From Arthrobacter sp. DNA4 (GTDB taxonomy: Bacteria > Actinomycetota > Actinomycetes > Actinomycetales > Micrococcaceae): a stretch of DNA of 64,000 nucleotides. The stretch is from positions 496,001 to 560,000 of the forward strand of contig NZ_CP101466.1 of assembly GCF_024362385.1 (NCBI RefSeq), read 5' to 3'. A program made the translations under genes and the position numbers. Under the pieces are notes generated by a model. That model worked only from the letters and a program-made list of their open reading frames with translations, was not told the origin of the DNA and searched no databases. Of the stretch, positions 49,799 to 59,002 are shown in pieces (within the stretch, counting starts at the first letter, position 1; each line of letters starts with the position of its first letter).

Positions 49799-52648
49799 AT
49801 GACGCAGCAGATGACAGCCGGTGAGGTGTCCGAGGGGCTGGTGCTCGGCCTGGGCAGCCTCGACGCAGGGATGCTGGCGCTGGTGGGCGGCAAGGCAGCC
49901 AACCTTGGGGAGTTGTTGTCTGCCGGGTTGCCGGTTCCGGACGGCTTTTGCCTGACCACCGCCGCATACCGCCAGGCAATAGGTGCCCCCGAGGCCCTGC
50001 TTCCCGCGTTGGCAGGGGTTTACGCCACCATGGTGGAGACGGCAGGGGCCGCCGGGGACCTTCCCGACGCAGCCGGCTTGGCCGCAACGGCGCGTGCAGC
50101 AATCCTGGACGCTCCGGTTCCGGCAGCCGTAGCCCATGCCGTGGAGCAGGCCTATACGGCACTGGGGCCGGACGTTGCGGTGGCAGTGAGGTCCTCGGCC
50201 ACCGCTGAAGACCTGCCCTTCGCCAGCTTCGCCGGTCAGCAGGACACCTTCCTGAACGTCGTGGGGGTGCCCGCGGTGCTGGACGCCGTCCGGAGGTGCT
50301 GGGCGTCTTTGTGGACGGACCGGGCAACCGCGTACCGGGCAAGCCTCGGAATCGACCCGGCAGCCGTTTCGCTCGCGGTGGTGGTCCAGCGGATGGTGGA
50401 CGCCCAGACCGCCGGCGTGATGTTCACGGCGAATCCCCTCACCGGCAGCCGCCGGCAGATAGTCATCGATGCCAGCCCCGGCCTCGGCGAGGCCGTGGTC
50501 TCCGGTGCCGTCAATCCGGACCACTTCGTGGTGGACGCACTGACCGGCAGGGTGCTGGAACGGAAACCCGGCGATAAGGGCGTGGAGATACGGCCGGTTG
50601 CCGGCGGCGGGACCGAAATCCGCCAGGTGCAGGGCGCCCAGGGCACCGCGTGCCTTCCAGACAGCCAGGTGGTTGGCCTGATGCGGCTGGGGCTGCAGGC
50701 CCAAGGGCATTTCGGTTCCCCGCAGGACATCGAGTGGGCCGTCGACGGCGCCGATGGGCTGTGGCTCACGCAGTCCAGGCCCATCACCACCCTCTACCCG
50801 GTCCCGAAAAGCAACGGTGCTGCCGGCAGGGTTCCGCAGGCAGCGTCCGCCGTTGGCGGGACCAGGGCCTACCTCTGTTTCAGCCTCGCGCAGGGACTGA
50901 CACGGCCGCTGACACCCATGGGCCTGGCTGCTGTCCGCCTCATCGCCTCCTCCGTCGCCACCGCCGCCGGCTTCCCTGTTTCCGATCCCCGGGAAGGGCC
51001 ATCCCCCTACGCCGAGGCGGGGCAGCGGATATACGTCGACTTCACCACTCCCATCCGCAGCACCGTTGGCCGCCGGCTCGTGCCGCGGGTCTTCGACATC
51101 ATGGAGGCACGGACGGCAACGGTCATGCGGCAGCTGTTCGCGGACCCCGCCTTTTCGGTGACCACCAGGACGCCCCTCGGGCTGCTGCGCCACGTCGGAC
51201 CCGCGGCAATCCGTGCAGAGGTTCCCGCCACCTTCCTCCGTGCGCTGGTCCGGCCCGGGGCGGCCCTCCGCCGGCTTGACCGCTTCACCCGGACCTTCGA
51301 GGCGTCCCTGGCTCCCGGCGGCGCAGCAAGCGCCCTGGCCCGCCTGGACCATGCCGAGTCCCTCGCGGGATCGCGCCTGTTCCCCATTGTTCCGGCCATC
51401 CTTCCCCTTCCCGCCTTGGGCTTCACGATGCTGGGCCTTGCCGGAAAGCTCGTGGGCGGCAATGCGTGGGACGGGCTGCAACCGGTGATCCGCGGCCTGC
51501 CCAACAACGTCACCACGGAAATGGACCTGGAATTGTGGCACCTGGCGCAGGCAATCCAGGAAGACGCCGAATCACGCACCGCACTGATGGCCCGCGATCC
51601 AGCAGCCCTCGCAGCCGCTTTCCAGGCCGGCCAGCTGCCGGCGCGCCTGGACGCCGGCCTCGCCAGGTTCCTGGACAGATACGGCCACCGGGCGGTGGGC
51701 GAGATCGACGTCGGACTGCCCCGGTGGTCGGAGGAACCGGAACACATCCTGGGCATCCTCGCCAACTACCTCCGGCTGGACGACCCCGCGCTGGCGCCGG
51801 ATGCCCAGTTCAGCAAGGCCGCCGAGGACGCAGAAGCGCAGGTTGACCGGCTCGTTGCCCGGGCCGCTGCCCGCAGCAGGATCCGGGGACGGCTGGTGGG
51901 TGCCGCACTCCGGCGGGCGCGCATGTTCGCAGGCCTGCGGGAGCTGCCGAAGTACCAGCTGGTGCTTGGCCTTGGGGAAGTCCGGCGGCAGCTGCTCCTG
52001 GTGGGTACCGAACTGGAGCAGGCGGGCACGGTGGAACAGCCGGACGACGTGTTCTTCCTCGATTTCGCGGAGGTCCGCCAGGCATTGACCCGAACAACCG
52101 CGGGCAGCCCGGCGCCTGCCCCGGACCTGAAGGCACTCGTGGCGGCCCGGCGCCAGGACTACGCCCTGGAGCTCAGGCGCCGGCACATCCCCCGGGTGCT
52201 GCTTTCGGACGGCACCGAACCCGAGGCAGTGCGGGCCGACGCCGGAACCGCCGCGAACGGAGGTCCGGCCAACGGAACCCTGGTAAGCAGCCCGGCCTCG
52301 GCCGGGACGGTGACCGCTGCGGCGCGGGTCATCCTGGATCCCGTCGGAGCCCGCCTGGAACCGGGAGAGATCCTGGTTGCACCGTCCACGGACCCGGGCT
52401 GGACTCCGCTGTTCCTGACGGCAGGAGGACTGGTGATGGAGATGGGTGGACCCAACTCCCACGGCGCCGTGGTGGCCAGGGAATACGGCATCCCGGCCGT
52501 CGTTGGTGTGGCGGACGCCACCGGCCTGATCAGCACGGGCCAAAAGATAACGGTCGACGGCGGTGCGGGAACCGTTGTGCCGGAACGCCCCGGTACGCCG
52601 CAGAACGGGCAAGTTCCCCGGGGCACGGACCCCCCTGCACGGGCGTAG
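49799..52648 (+). CDS. Rifampin phosphotransferase-like / PEP-utilising enzyme
   Basis: 949 aa. Order: ATP-grasp domain (about 25-330: LVGGKAANLGELLSAGLPVP; VRSSATAEDLPFASFAGQQD; WLTQSRPITTLYPV), a large alpha-helical central domain (about 350-800), and a C-terminal swivelling His domain with MEMGGPNSHGAVVAREYGIP, where His is the phospho-acceptor. There is no PEP-binding TIM barrel, so it is not PEP synthase; this three-domain order is that of rifampin phosphotransferase (RPH). RPHs are near 860-900 aa, so the central part is somewhat long and its substrate may not be rifampin. 39 bp after UspA, so probably cotranscribed. Confidence 0.82.
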   Translation: MTQQMTAGEVSEGLVLGLGSLDAGMLALVGGKAANLGELLSAGLPVPDGFCLTTAAYRQAIGAPEALLPALAGVYATMVETAGAAGDLPDAAGLAATARAAILDAPVPAAVAHAVEQAYTALGPDVAVAVRSSATAEDLPFASFAGQQDTFLNVVGVPAVLDAVRRCWASLWTDRATAYRASLGIDPAAVSLAVVVQRMVDAQTAGVMFTANPLTGSRRQIVIDASPGLGEAVVSGAVNPDHFVVDALTGRVLERKPGDKGVEIRPVAGGGTEIRQVQGAQGTACLPDSQVVGLMRLGLQAQGHFGSPQDIEWAVDGADGLWLTQSRPITTLYPVPKSNGAAGRVPQAASAVGGTRAYLCFSLAQGLTRPLTPMGLAAVRLIASSVATAAGFPVSDPREGPSPYAEAGQRIYVDFTTPIRSTVGRRLVPRVFDIMEARTATVMRQLFADPAFSVTTRTPLGLLRHVGPAAIRAEVPATFLRALVRPGAALRRLDRFTRTFEASLAPGGAASALARLDHAESLAGSRLFPIVPAILPLPALGFTMLGLAGKLVGGNAWDGLQPVIRGLPNNVTTEMDLELWHLAQAIQEDAESRTALMARDPAALAAAFQAGQLPARLDAGLARFLDRYGHRAVGEIDVGLPRWSEEPEHILGILANYLRLDDPALAPDAQFSKAAEDAEAQVDRLVARAAARSRIRGRLVGAALRRARMFAGLRELPKYQLVLGLGEVRRQLLLVGTELEQAGTVEQPDDVFFLDFAEVRQALTRTTAGSPAPAPDLKALVAARRQDYALELRRRHIPRVLLSDGTEPEAVRADAGTAANGGPANGTLVSSPASAGTVTAAARVILDPVGARLEPGEILVAPSTDPGWTPLFLTAGGLVMEMGGPNSHGAVVAREYGIPAVVGVADATGLISTGQKITVDGGAGTVVPERPGTPQNGQVPRGTDPPARA

Positions 52649-52657
52649 TCTGTATCT

Positions 52658-53914
52658 ATGGGCTCCGACAGGCTGGATTCCAGCGGACCGTTCCAACACG
52701 TACAGGTGCAACGAAACACCACAAGGCGCAGGATGTGGCTGCGGTGGCTGCCCGCCGTCGCGGCTCCGGTGGCCATTGCCTCCGGTGCCCTGGTCGGGTC
52801 CCTCCCGGCCGTCGCCAGCAACCCGCTGCTTACCAAGACGCCTGCCGAGGTCCTGGAACTGGCGGCCAGCCACCAGGTGCGCACGTTCTCGGGGACGGTG
52901 GAGCAGTCCGCTGAACTGGGACTGCCGGAACTTCCGGTTGCCGGCAAGCCGTCCGGTGCTGCGTCCGGACCTGCGTCCGCCGGCAGCGTGGCGTCGGTGA
53001 TCGAGCTGTTGTCAGGCAAGCACACCGCGCGCATCTACGTGGACGGCGAGGATAATGCCCGTGTGCAGGTAATGGACCAACTGGCCGAACGGGACGTGGT
53101 CCGCCACGGCAGCGACGTCTGGCTCTACTCCTCAAAGGACAACACGGCAGCGCACCTGTCCCTGCCGGCGCACACCCAGGACCCGGCGAACGGCACTGAG
53201 CCTGCACATGCCAAAGACCCTGCGCATGCCAACGACCCACGGCTTCCGGGTGAAACGCAGGGCGGCATGCACACTCCGGCTGAGCTGGCCCGGCAGTTCC
53301 TGGCCAAGGTGGACCCCAGCACCGCCGTATCCGTGGGCCCGGACGTTTCCGTTGCAGGGCGCGCCGCCTACAACCTGCTGATCGAGCCCCGCACGGACAC
53401 AACGTTGGTAGGCAAGGTGGCCATCGCCGTCGACGGTGCCAGCGGGATGCCGTTGTCAGTCCAGGTGACCCCGCGCGGCGCGGACAAGCCTGCCTTCGCG
53501 TCCGGGTTCACCAGCCTTTCCCTGGACGCCCCGGACCCGTCAGTATTCGCCTTCACCCCGCCGCCCGGCAGTTCCGTCAAGGAACTCCCCGTACCGGACA
53601 AGTCCCATGACCCCGCCAAATCCCATGACCCCGCCGATGCCCATAACCCGGCTGCCATGCGCGGCGGCGCCAAGGGAGATATCTCCGTAACCGGTGCCGG
53701 CTGGGAGACAGTGGCAGGCACAGCACGTGGATCCGCCGCCGCCGCCGAATCAATACTGCAGGACCCGCTGCTGTCCCAGGCCGCCGTCGCCGTACCCGGT
53801 GGCCGGCTGCTGTCCACGGCACTGCTCAACATCCTGATTACCGACGACGGCCGGATCTTCGCGGGAATGGTGCCGCCGGAGAGGCTGCAGGCCGCAGCAG
53901 CAGCGGCCCGGTAG
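52658..53914 (+). CDS. Exported LolA/RseB-like (DUF2092-type) protein with His/Asp repeats
   Basis: 418 aa. N-terminal membrane or signal segment (RWLPAVAAPVAIASGALVGS LPAVASN). Then LLTKTPAEVLELAASHQVRT FSGTVEQSAELGLPEL, and DVSVAGRAAYNLLIEPRTDT TLVGKVAIAVDGASG, the concave beta sheet of LolA/RseB-type lipid-interacting proteins. Two low-complexity inserts occur: HAKDPAHANDP near 185-200 and three repeats of SHDPA type near 323-342. C-terminal part GRLLSTALLNILITDDGRIF. Immediately precedes an ABC exporter pair and may share its operon. Role unknown. Confidence 0.8.
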   Translation: MGSDRLDSSGPFQHVQVQRNTTRRRMWLRWLPAVAAPVAIASGALVGSLPAVASNPLLTKTPAEVLELAASHQVRTFSGTVEQSAELGLPELPVAGKPSGAASGPASAGSVASVIELLSGKHTARIYVDGEDNARVQVMDQLAERDVVRHGSDVWLYSSKDNTAAHLSLPAHTQDPANGTEPAHAKDPAHANDPRLPGETQGGMHTPAELARQFLAKVDPSTAVSVGPDVSVAGRAAYNLLIEPRTDTTLVGKVAIAVDGASGMPLSVQVTPRGADKPAFASGFTSLSLDAPDPSVFAFTPPPGSSVKELPVPDKSHDPAKSHDPADAHNPAAMRGGAKGDISVTGAGWETVAGTARGSAAAAESILQDPLLSQAAVAVPGGRLLSTALLNILITDDGRIFAGMVPPERLQAAAAAAR

Positions 53915-53959
53915 GCCTTGGACGGGCGGGGGAGTGGCAGCCGGGCCGGGGCTGGCGCG

Positions 53960-55006
53960 GTGACTGCCGGCCTGGCGATTGAGACCAGGGGCCTCAGCAA
54001 GCACTTTGGCCAGCAGGCCGCCGTCGACAACGTGGACCTGGCCGTCCCGCACGGGACGGTCTTCGGTTTCCTGGGCCCCAACGGCTCCGGCAAGACCACC
54101 ACCATCCGCATGCTGCTGGGGTTGGCAGCCGCGTCGGCAGGGACAGTGAACCTGCTGGGCCAGGAGATGCCGCACAAGCTTCACGAGGTGTTGCCGCGCG
54201 TGGGCGCGTTGGTGGAAGGCCCGGCCTTCTACCCTTTTCTGTCCGGCGCCGCAAACCTCCACCGGCTGGACTCCGCCAGCCCGCATTCAGTGCCCGCCAC
54301 GCGCAAAGCCCGCGTGCAACAGGCACTGGAGCGCGTGGGCCTGGAGCACGCGGCAGGGAAACGCGTGCACGCCTACTCCCTGGGAATGAAGCAGCGGTTG
54401 GGCATAGCCAATGCCCTGCTCTCACCCCGGGACCTGCTGGTACTGGACGAACCCACCAACGGGCTGGATCCACAGGGCACCCGCGAAGTGCGCAACCTGG
54501 TGCGGTCCCTGGCACACCAGGGCACCACCGTTTTCGTCTCGAGCCACCTGCTGGCCGAGGTGGACCAGATGTGCACCCACGCCGCCGTCATGAGCGCGGG
54601 AAAGCTCGTGGCACAGGGTCCCCTGGCCGAGCTGCGGCAGGCCGGAAGCACCCGCCTGCGGTTGGTAACGCCCGACGGCGGCGCGGCGCGGCAGGTCCTG
54701 GCGGGGCTGGGGTTGGCACCCGGGCCGGCAGACCCGGAGGCACAGGCTGAACGTCGCGCCCTACCCGGACCTCCCGCCTTTCCCGTCCTTCCGGGGCCGC
54801 AGGAACCCCAGCGCCCACAGCTGGATGGGGAGACCATCGTTGCGGCGATGGGTGCCGCGGCCGGGCAGACTGCGGTGCTCCCGGAGGATGTTGTGGCGCA
54901 CCTGGTGAAGGCCGGTGTCCGCGTCCGGGGCTTCGCCGTCGAGCGTGAAAGCCTTGAAGACCGCTTCGTTGCCCTGACCGGGGAAGGATTCGACGTTGCC
55001 CAGTAG
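53960..55006 (+). CDS. ABC exporter ATP-binding protein
   Basis: 348 aa from GTG 53960, which opens AGLAIETRGLSKHFGQQAAV; a TTG at 53918 is possible but adds Gly/Arg-rich residues and lacks a ribosome site. Walker A GPNGSGKTT, Q-loop (VGALVEGPAFYPFLSG), signature YSLGMKQRLGIANAL (LGM variant of LSGG common in drug-type exporters), Walker B LLVLDEPTNGLDP, H-loop VSSHLLAE. C-terminal regulatory extension of about 120 residues with a Pro-rich stretch. Partner permease starts 11 bp before its end. Confidence 0.88.
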   Translation: MTAGLAIETRGLSKHFGQQAAVDNVDLAVPHGTVFGFLGPNGSGKTTTIRMLLGLAAASAGTVNLLGQEMPHKLHEVLPRVGALVEGPAFYPFLSGAANLHRLDSASPHSVPATRKARVQQALERVGLEHAAGKRVHAYSLGMKQRLGIANALLSPRDLLVLDEPTNGLDPQGTREVRNLVRSLAHQGTTVFVSSHLLAEVDQMCTHAAVMSAGKLVAQGPLAELRQAGSTRLRLVTPDGGAARQVLAGLGLAPGPADPEAQAERRALPGPPAFPVLPGPQEPQRPQLDGETIVAAMGAAAGQTAVLPEDVVAHLVKAGVRVRGFAVERESLEDRFVALTGEGFDVAQ

Positions 55007-55880
55007 CGTTCCCGCCGAGATACCGGAAACCGCCAAAGCCACCCGGACGGCCGCCGTCCCGCGCAGCCCGGGACTATCCCTTCTGGGGTCGGAGCTCAAG
55101 GTGCTGTTCGGGCGCCGGCGGACCTGGGCGCTGCTCCTGGCGCTCGCCGCCATTCCGGTCCTCATTGCCGTGGCCGTGAAGGTTTCCTCTGCGGTCCCAC
55201 CGGGGCGCGGTCCTGCGTTCCTCGACCGGATCACCCAGAACGGGCTGTTTGTGGCCTTCACGGCCATGCTGGTCTCCGTCCCGTTATTCATGCCGCTGGC
55301 CGTGGGGGTGGTGGCGGGGGATACGATCGCCGGGGAGGCCAACCTGGGGACCCTCCGGTACCTCCTGGTGGCGCCGGCAGGGCGGGTGCGGCTCCTCCTG
55401 GTCAAGTATGCCGGGGCGCTGGCCTTCTGCATCGTGGCTCCACTCACCGTTGGATTGGCGGGCGCGGCGATTGGTGCGGCGCTGTTCCCGGTAGGCCCGG
55501 TGACACTGCTCTCCGGCGGGGTGGTCCAGCCCGCCGACGCTGCCCTGCGGATAGTGCTGATCGCCGCCTACCTGGCAGTGTCGCTGGCCGGGCTGTCGGC
55601 GATCGGGCTGTTCCTGTCCACCATGACGGTGGTTCCCGTTGGGGCGATGGCCGCAACCGTGGTGGTCTCGGTGGTTTCCCAGGTCCTGGACCAGCTTCCG
55701 CAGCTGGACTGGCTGCACCCATGGCTCTTCAGCCACTACTGGCTTGGTTTCGGCGACATGCTCCGCCAGCCCCTGGTGTGGGATTCCTTCGTGGACAACG
55801 CCCTGCTCCAGGCCGGCTATGTGGCAGTGTTCGGCGCGCTCGCCTATGGCCGCTTCGTCACCAAGGACATCCTGAGCTGA
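54996..55880 (+). CDS. ABC exporter permease (ABC-2 type)
   Basis: 294 aa from TTG 54996, overlapping the ATPase gene by 11 bp; AAGGA lies 8 bp upstream. Six helices: TWALLLALAAIPVLIAVAVK; LFVAFTAMLVSVPLFMPLAV; LLLVKYAGALAFCIVAPLTV; ALRIVLIAAYLAVSLAGLSA; VGAMAATVVVSVVSQVLDQL; QAGYVAVFGALAYGRFVTKD. The region GVVAGDTIAGEANLGTLRYL (EAxxGTLRxLL) is typical of ABC-2 permeases. Substrate unknown; could export lipid, peptide or antibiotic. Confidence 0.87.
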   Translation: MPSSVPAEIPETAKATRTAAVPRSPGLSLLGSELKVLFGRRRTWALLLALAAIPVLIAVAVKVSSAVPPGRGPAFLDRITQNGLFVAFTAMLVSVPLFMPLAVGVVAGDTIAGEANLGTLRYLLVAPAGRVRLLLVKYAGALAFCIVAPLTVGLAGAAIGAALFPVGPVTLLSGGVVQPADAALRIVLIAAYLAVSLAGLSAIGLFLSTMTVVPVGAMAATVVVSVVSQVLDQLPQLDWLHPWLFSHYWLGFGDMLRQPLVWDSFVDNALLQAGYVAVFGALAYGRFVTKDILS

Positions 55881-55928
55881 CGACGGCGGCGGGAGCCTCC
55901 AGGTCCTGCCGCGCGCCCAGTCCGCTGG

Positions 55929-57450
55929 TCAGTAACGGGCGGCGTACGGGTACAGGTCCATGCCCACCATGGAGCTGATGCTGGAAACCGTGATGCCTTC
56001 CTGCGGGTTCAGGGCCTGCACCACCTGGCCGTTCCCCAGATAGATGGCCACATGGTAGAAGTTCGGCGCCGAACCCCAGACCAGCAGGTCGCCGCGGCGG
56101 GCCTGCGAGATGGGAACGTGGACCGGGGCGGAGGCATACTGCTGGGATGCGGTGCGTGGAAGGTACGTCCCGGCCGCGGCGAAGGCATTCTGCACCAGGC
56201 CCGAGCAATCAAAGCCGTAAACGCCCGTGCCGCCCCACTGGTAGTAGTACGGCGCGCCCACCTTCCCCAGGGCAACCGAAATGGCTGCCTCGTACGTGCC
56301 CGAGCCGGTGGGAGGCGCGGGGGCCGGGGGCCGGAGCCGGAGCCGGGGCCGGGGCTGGAGCCGGGGCCGGGGCAGGGGCGGGCGCCGGTGCTGGAGCAGG
56401 CGCGGCAGGTGCAGGTGCCGGGGCTGCCGGAGCAGGAACAGGTGCCGGCGCCGCCGGAGCCGGAGCCGGGGCCGGAGCCGGAGCGGCAGGCGCTGGCCCG
56501 GCCGGGGCGGGTGCCGGCGCTGCAGGGGCCGTGTCCTGGCCGCCGCCGTTCCGTCCGGCGGGCCGGTTTTGGCCGGCGTTGTCCTGCGCTGACTTCTCCT
56601 GCGCTGCCTTGTCCTGCTCAGCCTTCTCCCGCGCCGCCTGGTCCGCGGCGGCGGATAAGGCAGCAAGGCGTGCCTCTTCGCGTTGCCGGTCAAGGGCATC
56701 CACCCTGGCCGATTCGAGCGCCACAGTCGTGTTGCGGAGTTGGGCCAACTGGTCCACCAGGATGGTCCGCTGTGCCTTGGCGTCGGCAACGGCTTTGACC
56801 TGCGCGGCGTTGGCCTGTTCCGCCTGGGTCTTGCGTTGCTCGGCCGTCTTTGCGGCATCATCGGCGGCTTTGGTGGCGTCCTCCGCAGCTGCGGTCAGGG
56901 AACGGTAGGCGGTGGCAGCAGCGTCCGCAGCCTCAAAGGCCCGGCTGCGGCTGGCGGAAAGTGCCTCAAGCGTGGCGGCCTGCTGCAGGCTTTCGCTGCC
57001 GCTGGCCAGGGTTCCGAGGGTGGGGTTCAGGCCGCCATTGCGGTACAGGTCACCGGCGAGCTGACCCACCTGCTTCCGGGTTTTGTCCTGCTGGTCGCGC
57101 GCGGAGGAGGCTCTGGCTGCGGCAGCTGACGCCGCTTCCGTCCGTTGCTGCAGCTCCACGAGAGCCTCGCTGTAGGAGTTGTTGGCCTGCATGGCCACCG
57201 CGAACGCTGCCTGTTGGGCTGTGGAGGCGTCCGCCAGGATGCGCTCGATCGCGCTGACCTGGTCCGCCGTCGCGGCTTCACTGGCTTTCGCTGCTGCGAT
57301 GTCGTCCGGCGAGGGAATTGCGGGCGACGCAGGAACGGTCACGGGGGCCGATGGTGCCGGCACCGCGAGTGCCGGTGTTGCCACGGATGCAAAGAGTACG
57401 ACGGCGGCGCACAGCGCAGCCGTCCTGCGGCCGGATCCGGGTAAAGCCAT
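55929..57450 (-). pseudogene. NlpC/P60 peptidoglycan hydrolase, frameshifted in the Pro/Ala linker
   Basis: The N-terminal frame (57450 on) gives a signal peptide (RTAALCAAVVLFASVATPAL AVP), a coiled coil (about 45-270) and a (PA)n linker, then runs out of frame near 56330 to end at 56209. The catalytic domain is in another frame: YEAAISVALGKVGAPYYYQW GGTGVYGFDCSGLVQ (Cys nucleophile), YASAPVHVPISQARRGDLLV and FYHVAIYLGNGQVVQ (His). One extra C in a five-G/C run (56319-56323 or 56326-56330, plus strand GGGGG) explains the shift, and one base fewer restores one open frame of about 506 aa. Could be a slippage-based switch, a lesion, or a sequencing error. A RpfB/RipA-like role in wall cleavage during division is inferred from domain order. 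Confidence 0.82.
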
Positions 57451-57569
57451 CTGCAGAGACCTCGCAACGGTAAGACTGGGAGTGAGGTTCTGGATGCGGC
57501 ACGACTATGCCCCTCAGCTGCTCGCCAGCAGTCCGAGGCTACGTGACCTTATGCACATTAGCAACAACA

Positions 57570-57583
57570 GTCACATCAATAAC
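57570..57583 (-). promoter_or_regulatory. Possible MtrA-like box upstream of the NlpC/P60 gene
   Basis: GTTAT and GTGAC, separated by 4 bases on the minus strand (57583-57570), loosely fit the GTNAC-n4/6-GTNAC motif proposed for MtrA at wall-hydrolase promoters. The region 57541-57600 is AT-rich and about 120 bp upstream of the start. Weak, by-eye match. Confidence 0.25.
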
Positions 57584-57633
57584 ATAAACCACAAGCGTGT
57601 CATTTCCCGGTGAAATGCACGGGTGTGTCGGGG

Positions 57634-58554
57634 TCAGGCGTGTTGATGTTCCTCGTGCTCTGAGTGGCTCGCAGGCTCCAGTTGGAAGGTGCAGTGGTTG
57701 GTATCGAAATGGGAACCCAGGCACGTGATCAGCTTGTCCAGCAATTGGTCGGCACCCCGTGCGTTGAGCACGCCGTCCTCCACCACCACATGGGCCGAGA
57801 AGACGGGGACGCCGGACGTGATGGTCCAGATGTGGATGTCGTGGACATCGGTAACGCCGGCAACCGAGAGGATGTGCTCGCGGATCATCTGCACCTCCAC
57901 CCCCTTCGGACTGGCCTCCAGCAGGACATCCACCACGTCGCGCAGCAGGCTCCAGGCCCGCGGCAGGATCATCAGCGCGATAAGGACGGAGGCAATGGTG
58001 TCTGCAGCCTGGAAGCCGGTCACCATAATGACCACGGCGGCAATGATGACGGCCAGCGAGCCCAGGAGGTCGCCCAGCACCTCCAGGTACGCGCCACGGA
58101 CGTTCAGGCTTTCATCCTGTGCCGTGCGAAGGATCAACAGCGACACCAGGTTGGCCACGGCGCCGAGGATGGCGGCAAACAGCATGATGTCTGTCTGCAC
58201 CTCCGGCGGTGCGCCGAACCGGCGGACCGCCTCGGTGAAGATCACCACGGAGATCACGATCAGGATCAGAGCATTCGCCAGGGCCGCGAGCACCTCGGCG
58301 CGCTGGTAGCCGTAGGTCCGCTGGTCGCTCGCCGGGCGGCCCGCGATCCAGGCGGCAAGCAGTGCAATGGTGACGCCGGTCGCGTCGGAGAGCATATGAC
58401 CGGCGTCCGCGAGCAGGGACAGCGAACCGGACAGCACCGCTCCCACGAGCTGGATGAGGACGACGCCGAGGGTGATCCCCAGGACGGCCACCAGCCGTTT
58501 CCGGTGCCGCCCGGTGGCGGTGATCCCGTGGCTGTGGCTGTGGTCGTGTCCCAT
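57634..58554 (-). CDS. Cation diffusion facilitator (CzcD/ZitB-like) metal exporter
   Basis: 306 aa from ATG 58554. His-rich N-terminus GHDHSHSHG and C-terminus HSEHEEHQHA. Six helices with metal site residues: LSLLADAGHMLSDATGVTIA (His-Asp), GAYLEVLGDLLGSLAVIIAA (second Asp). C-terminal cytoplasmic domain VTDVHDIHIWTITSGVPVFS. Exports Zn(II)/Cd(II)/Co(II) against protons. Starts 10 bp after the zincin gene on the same strand. Confidence 0.92.
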   Translation of the reverse strand: MGHDHSHSHGITATGRHRKRLVAVLGITLGVVLIQLVGAVLSGSLSLLADAGHMLSDATGVTIALLAAWIAGRPASDQRTYGYQRAEVLAALANALILIVISVVIFTEAVRRFGAPPEVQTDIMLFAAILGAVANLVSLLILRTAQDESLNVRGAYLEVLGDLLGSLAVIIAAVVIMVTGFQAADTIASVLIALMILPRAWSLLRDVVDVLLEASPKGVEVQMIREHILSVAGVTDVHDIHIWTITSGVPVFSAHVVVEDGVLNARGADQLLDKLITCLGSHFDTNHCTFQLEPASHSEHEEHQHA

Positions 58555-58564
58555 GCTTACAAGG

Positions 58565-58993
58565 CTAGCCCCAGCCCAGCTCGTGCAGCCGGTCATCGGA
58601 AATGCCGAAGTGGTGCGCGATTTCGTGGACCACCGTGACGGCCACTTCGTGGATCACGTCCTCCCGGGAGGCGCAGATCTCCAGGATGGGCTCGCGGAAG
58701 ATGGTGATCCGGTCGGGAAGGGAACCGGCGTCCCACCACGAATCGCGTTCGGTCAGCGGGACGCCTTCGTACAGCCCCAGCAGGACGGTGTCCGGATCTT
58801 CCCCCGGACCGGGCACGTAGTCGTCGTCGATGAAGACTGCCACGTTGTCCATGGCACGGGCCAGCCGGTCCGGGATACTGGCCAGGGCATCCTCGACGGC
58901 CACCTCGAATTCGTCAGCAGACATGGTGAATGGGGACGATTCGTGCGGGCCGTCGGGAACGATGGGCAGTCCCGGCGGGAGGCTGGCTGGCAT
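58565..58993 (-). CDS. Zincin-like metallopeptidase family protein
   Basis: 142 aa. Acidic helical N-terminus (ADEFEVAVEDALASIPDRLA RAMDNVAVFIDD), then VTVVHEIAHHFGISDDRLHE with the HExxH zinc motif and a third ligand Asp/His downstream. Small cytoplasmic zincins of this type (PF06262) are common in actinobacteria and of unknown substrate. ATG 58924 is an alternative start. Same operon as the CDF gene. Confidence 0.85.
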   Translation of the reverse strand: MPASLPPGLPIVPDGPHESSPFTMSADEFEVAVEDALASIPDRLARAMDNVAVFIDDDYVPGPGEDPDTVLLGLYEGVPLTERDSWWDAGSLPDRITIFREPILEICASREDVIHEVAVTVVHEIAHHFGISDDRLHELGWG

Positions 58994-59002
58994 ACCCCGA
59001 CT

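Noticed and set aside
57451..57633. c-di-AMP (ydaO-type) riboswitch before the NlpC/P60 gene
   Set aside because: The 180-bp leader is short and lacks the conserved riboswitch blocks I know.
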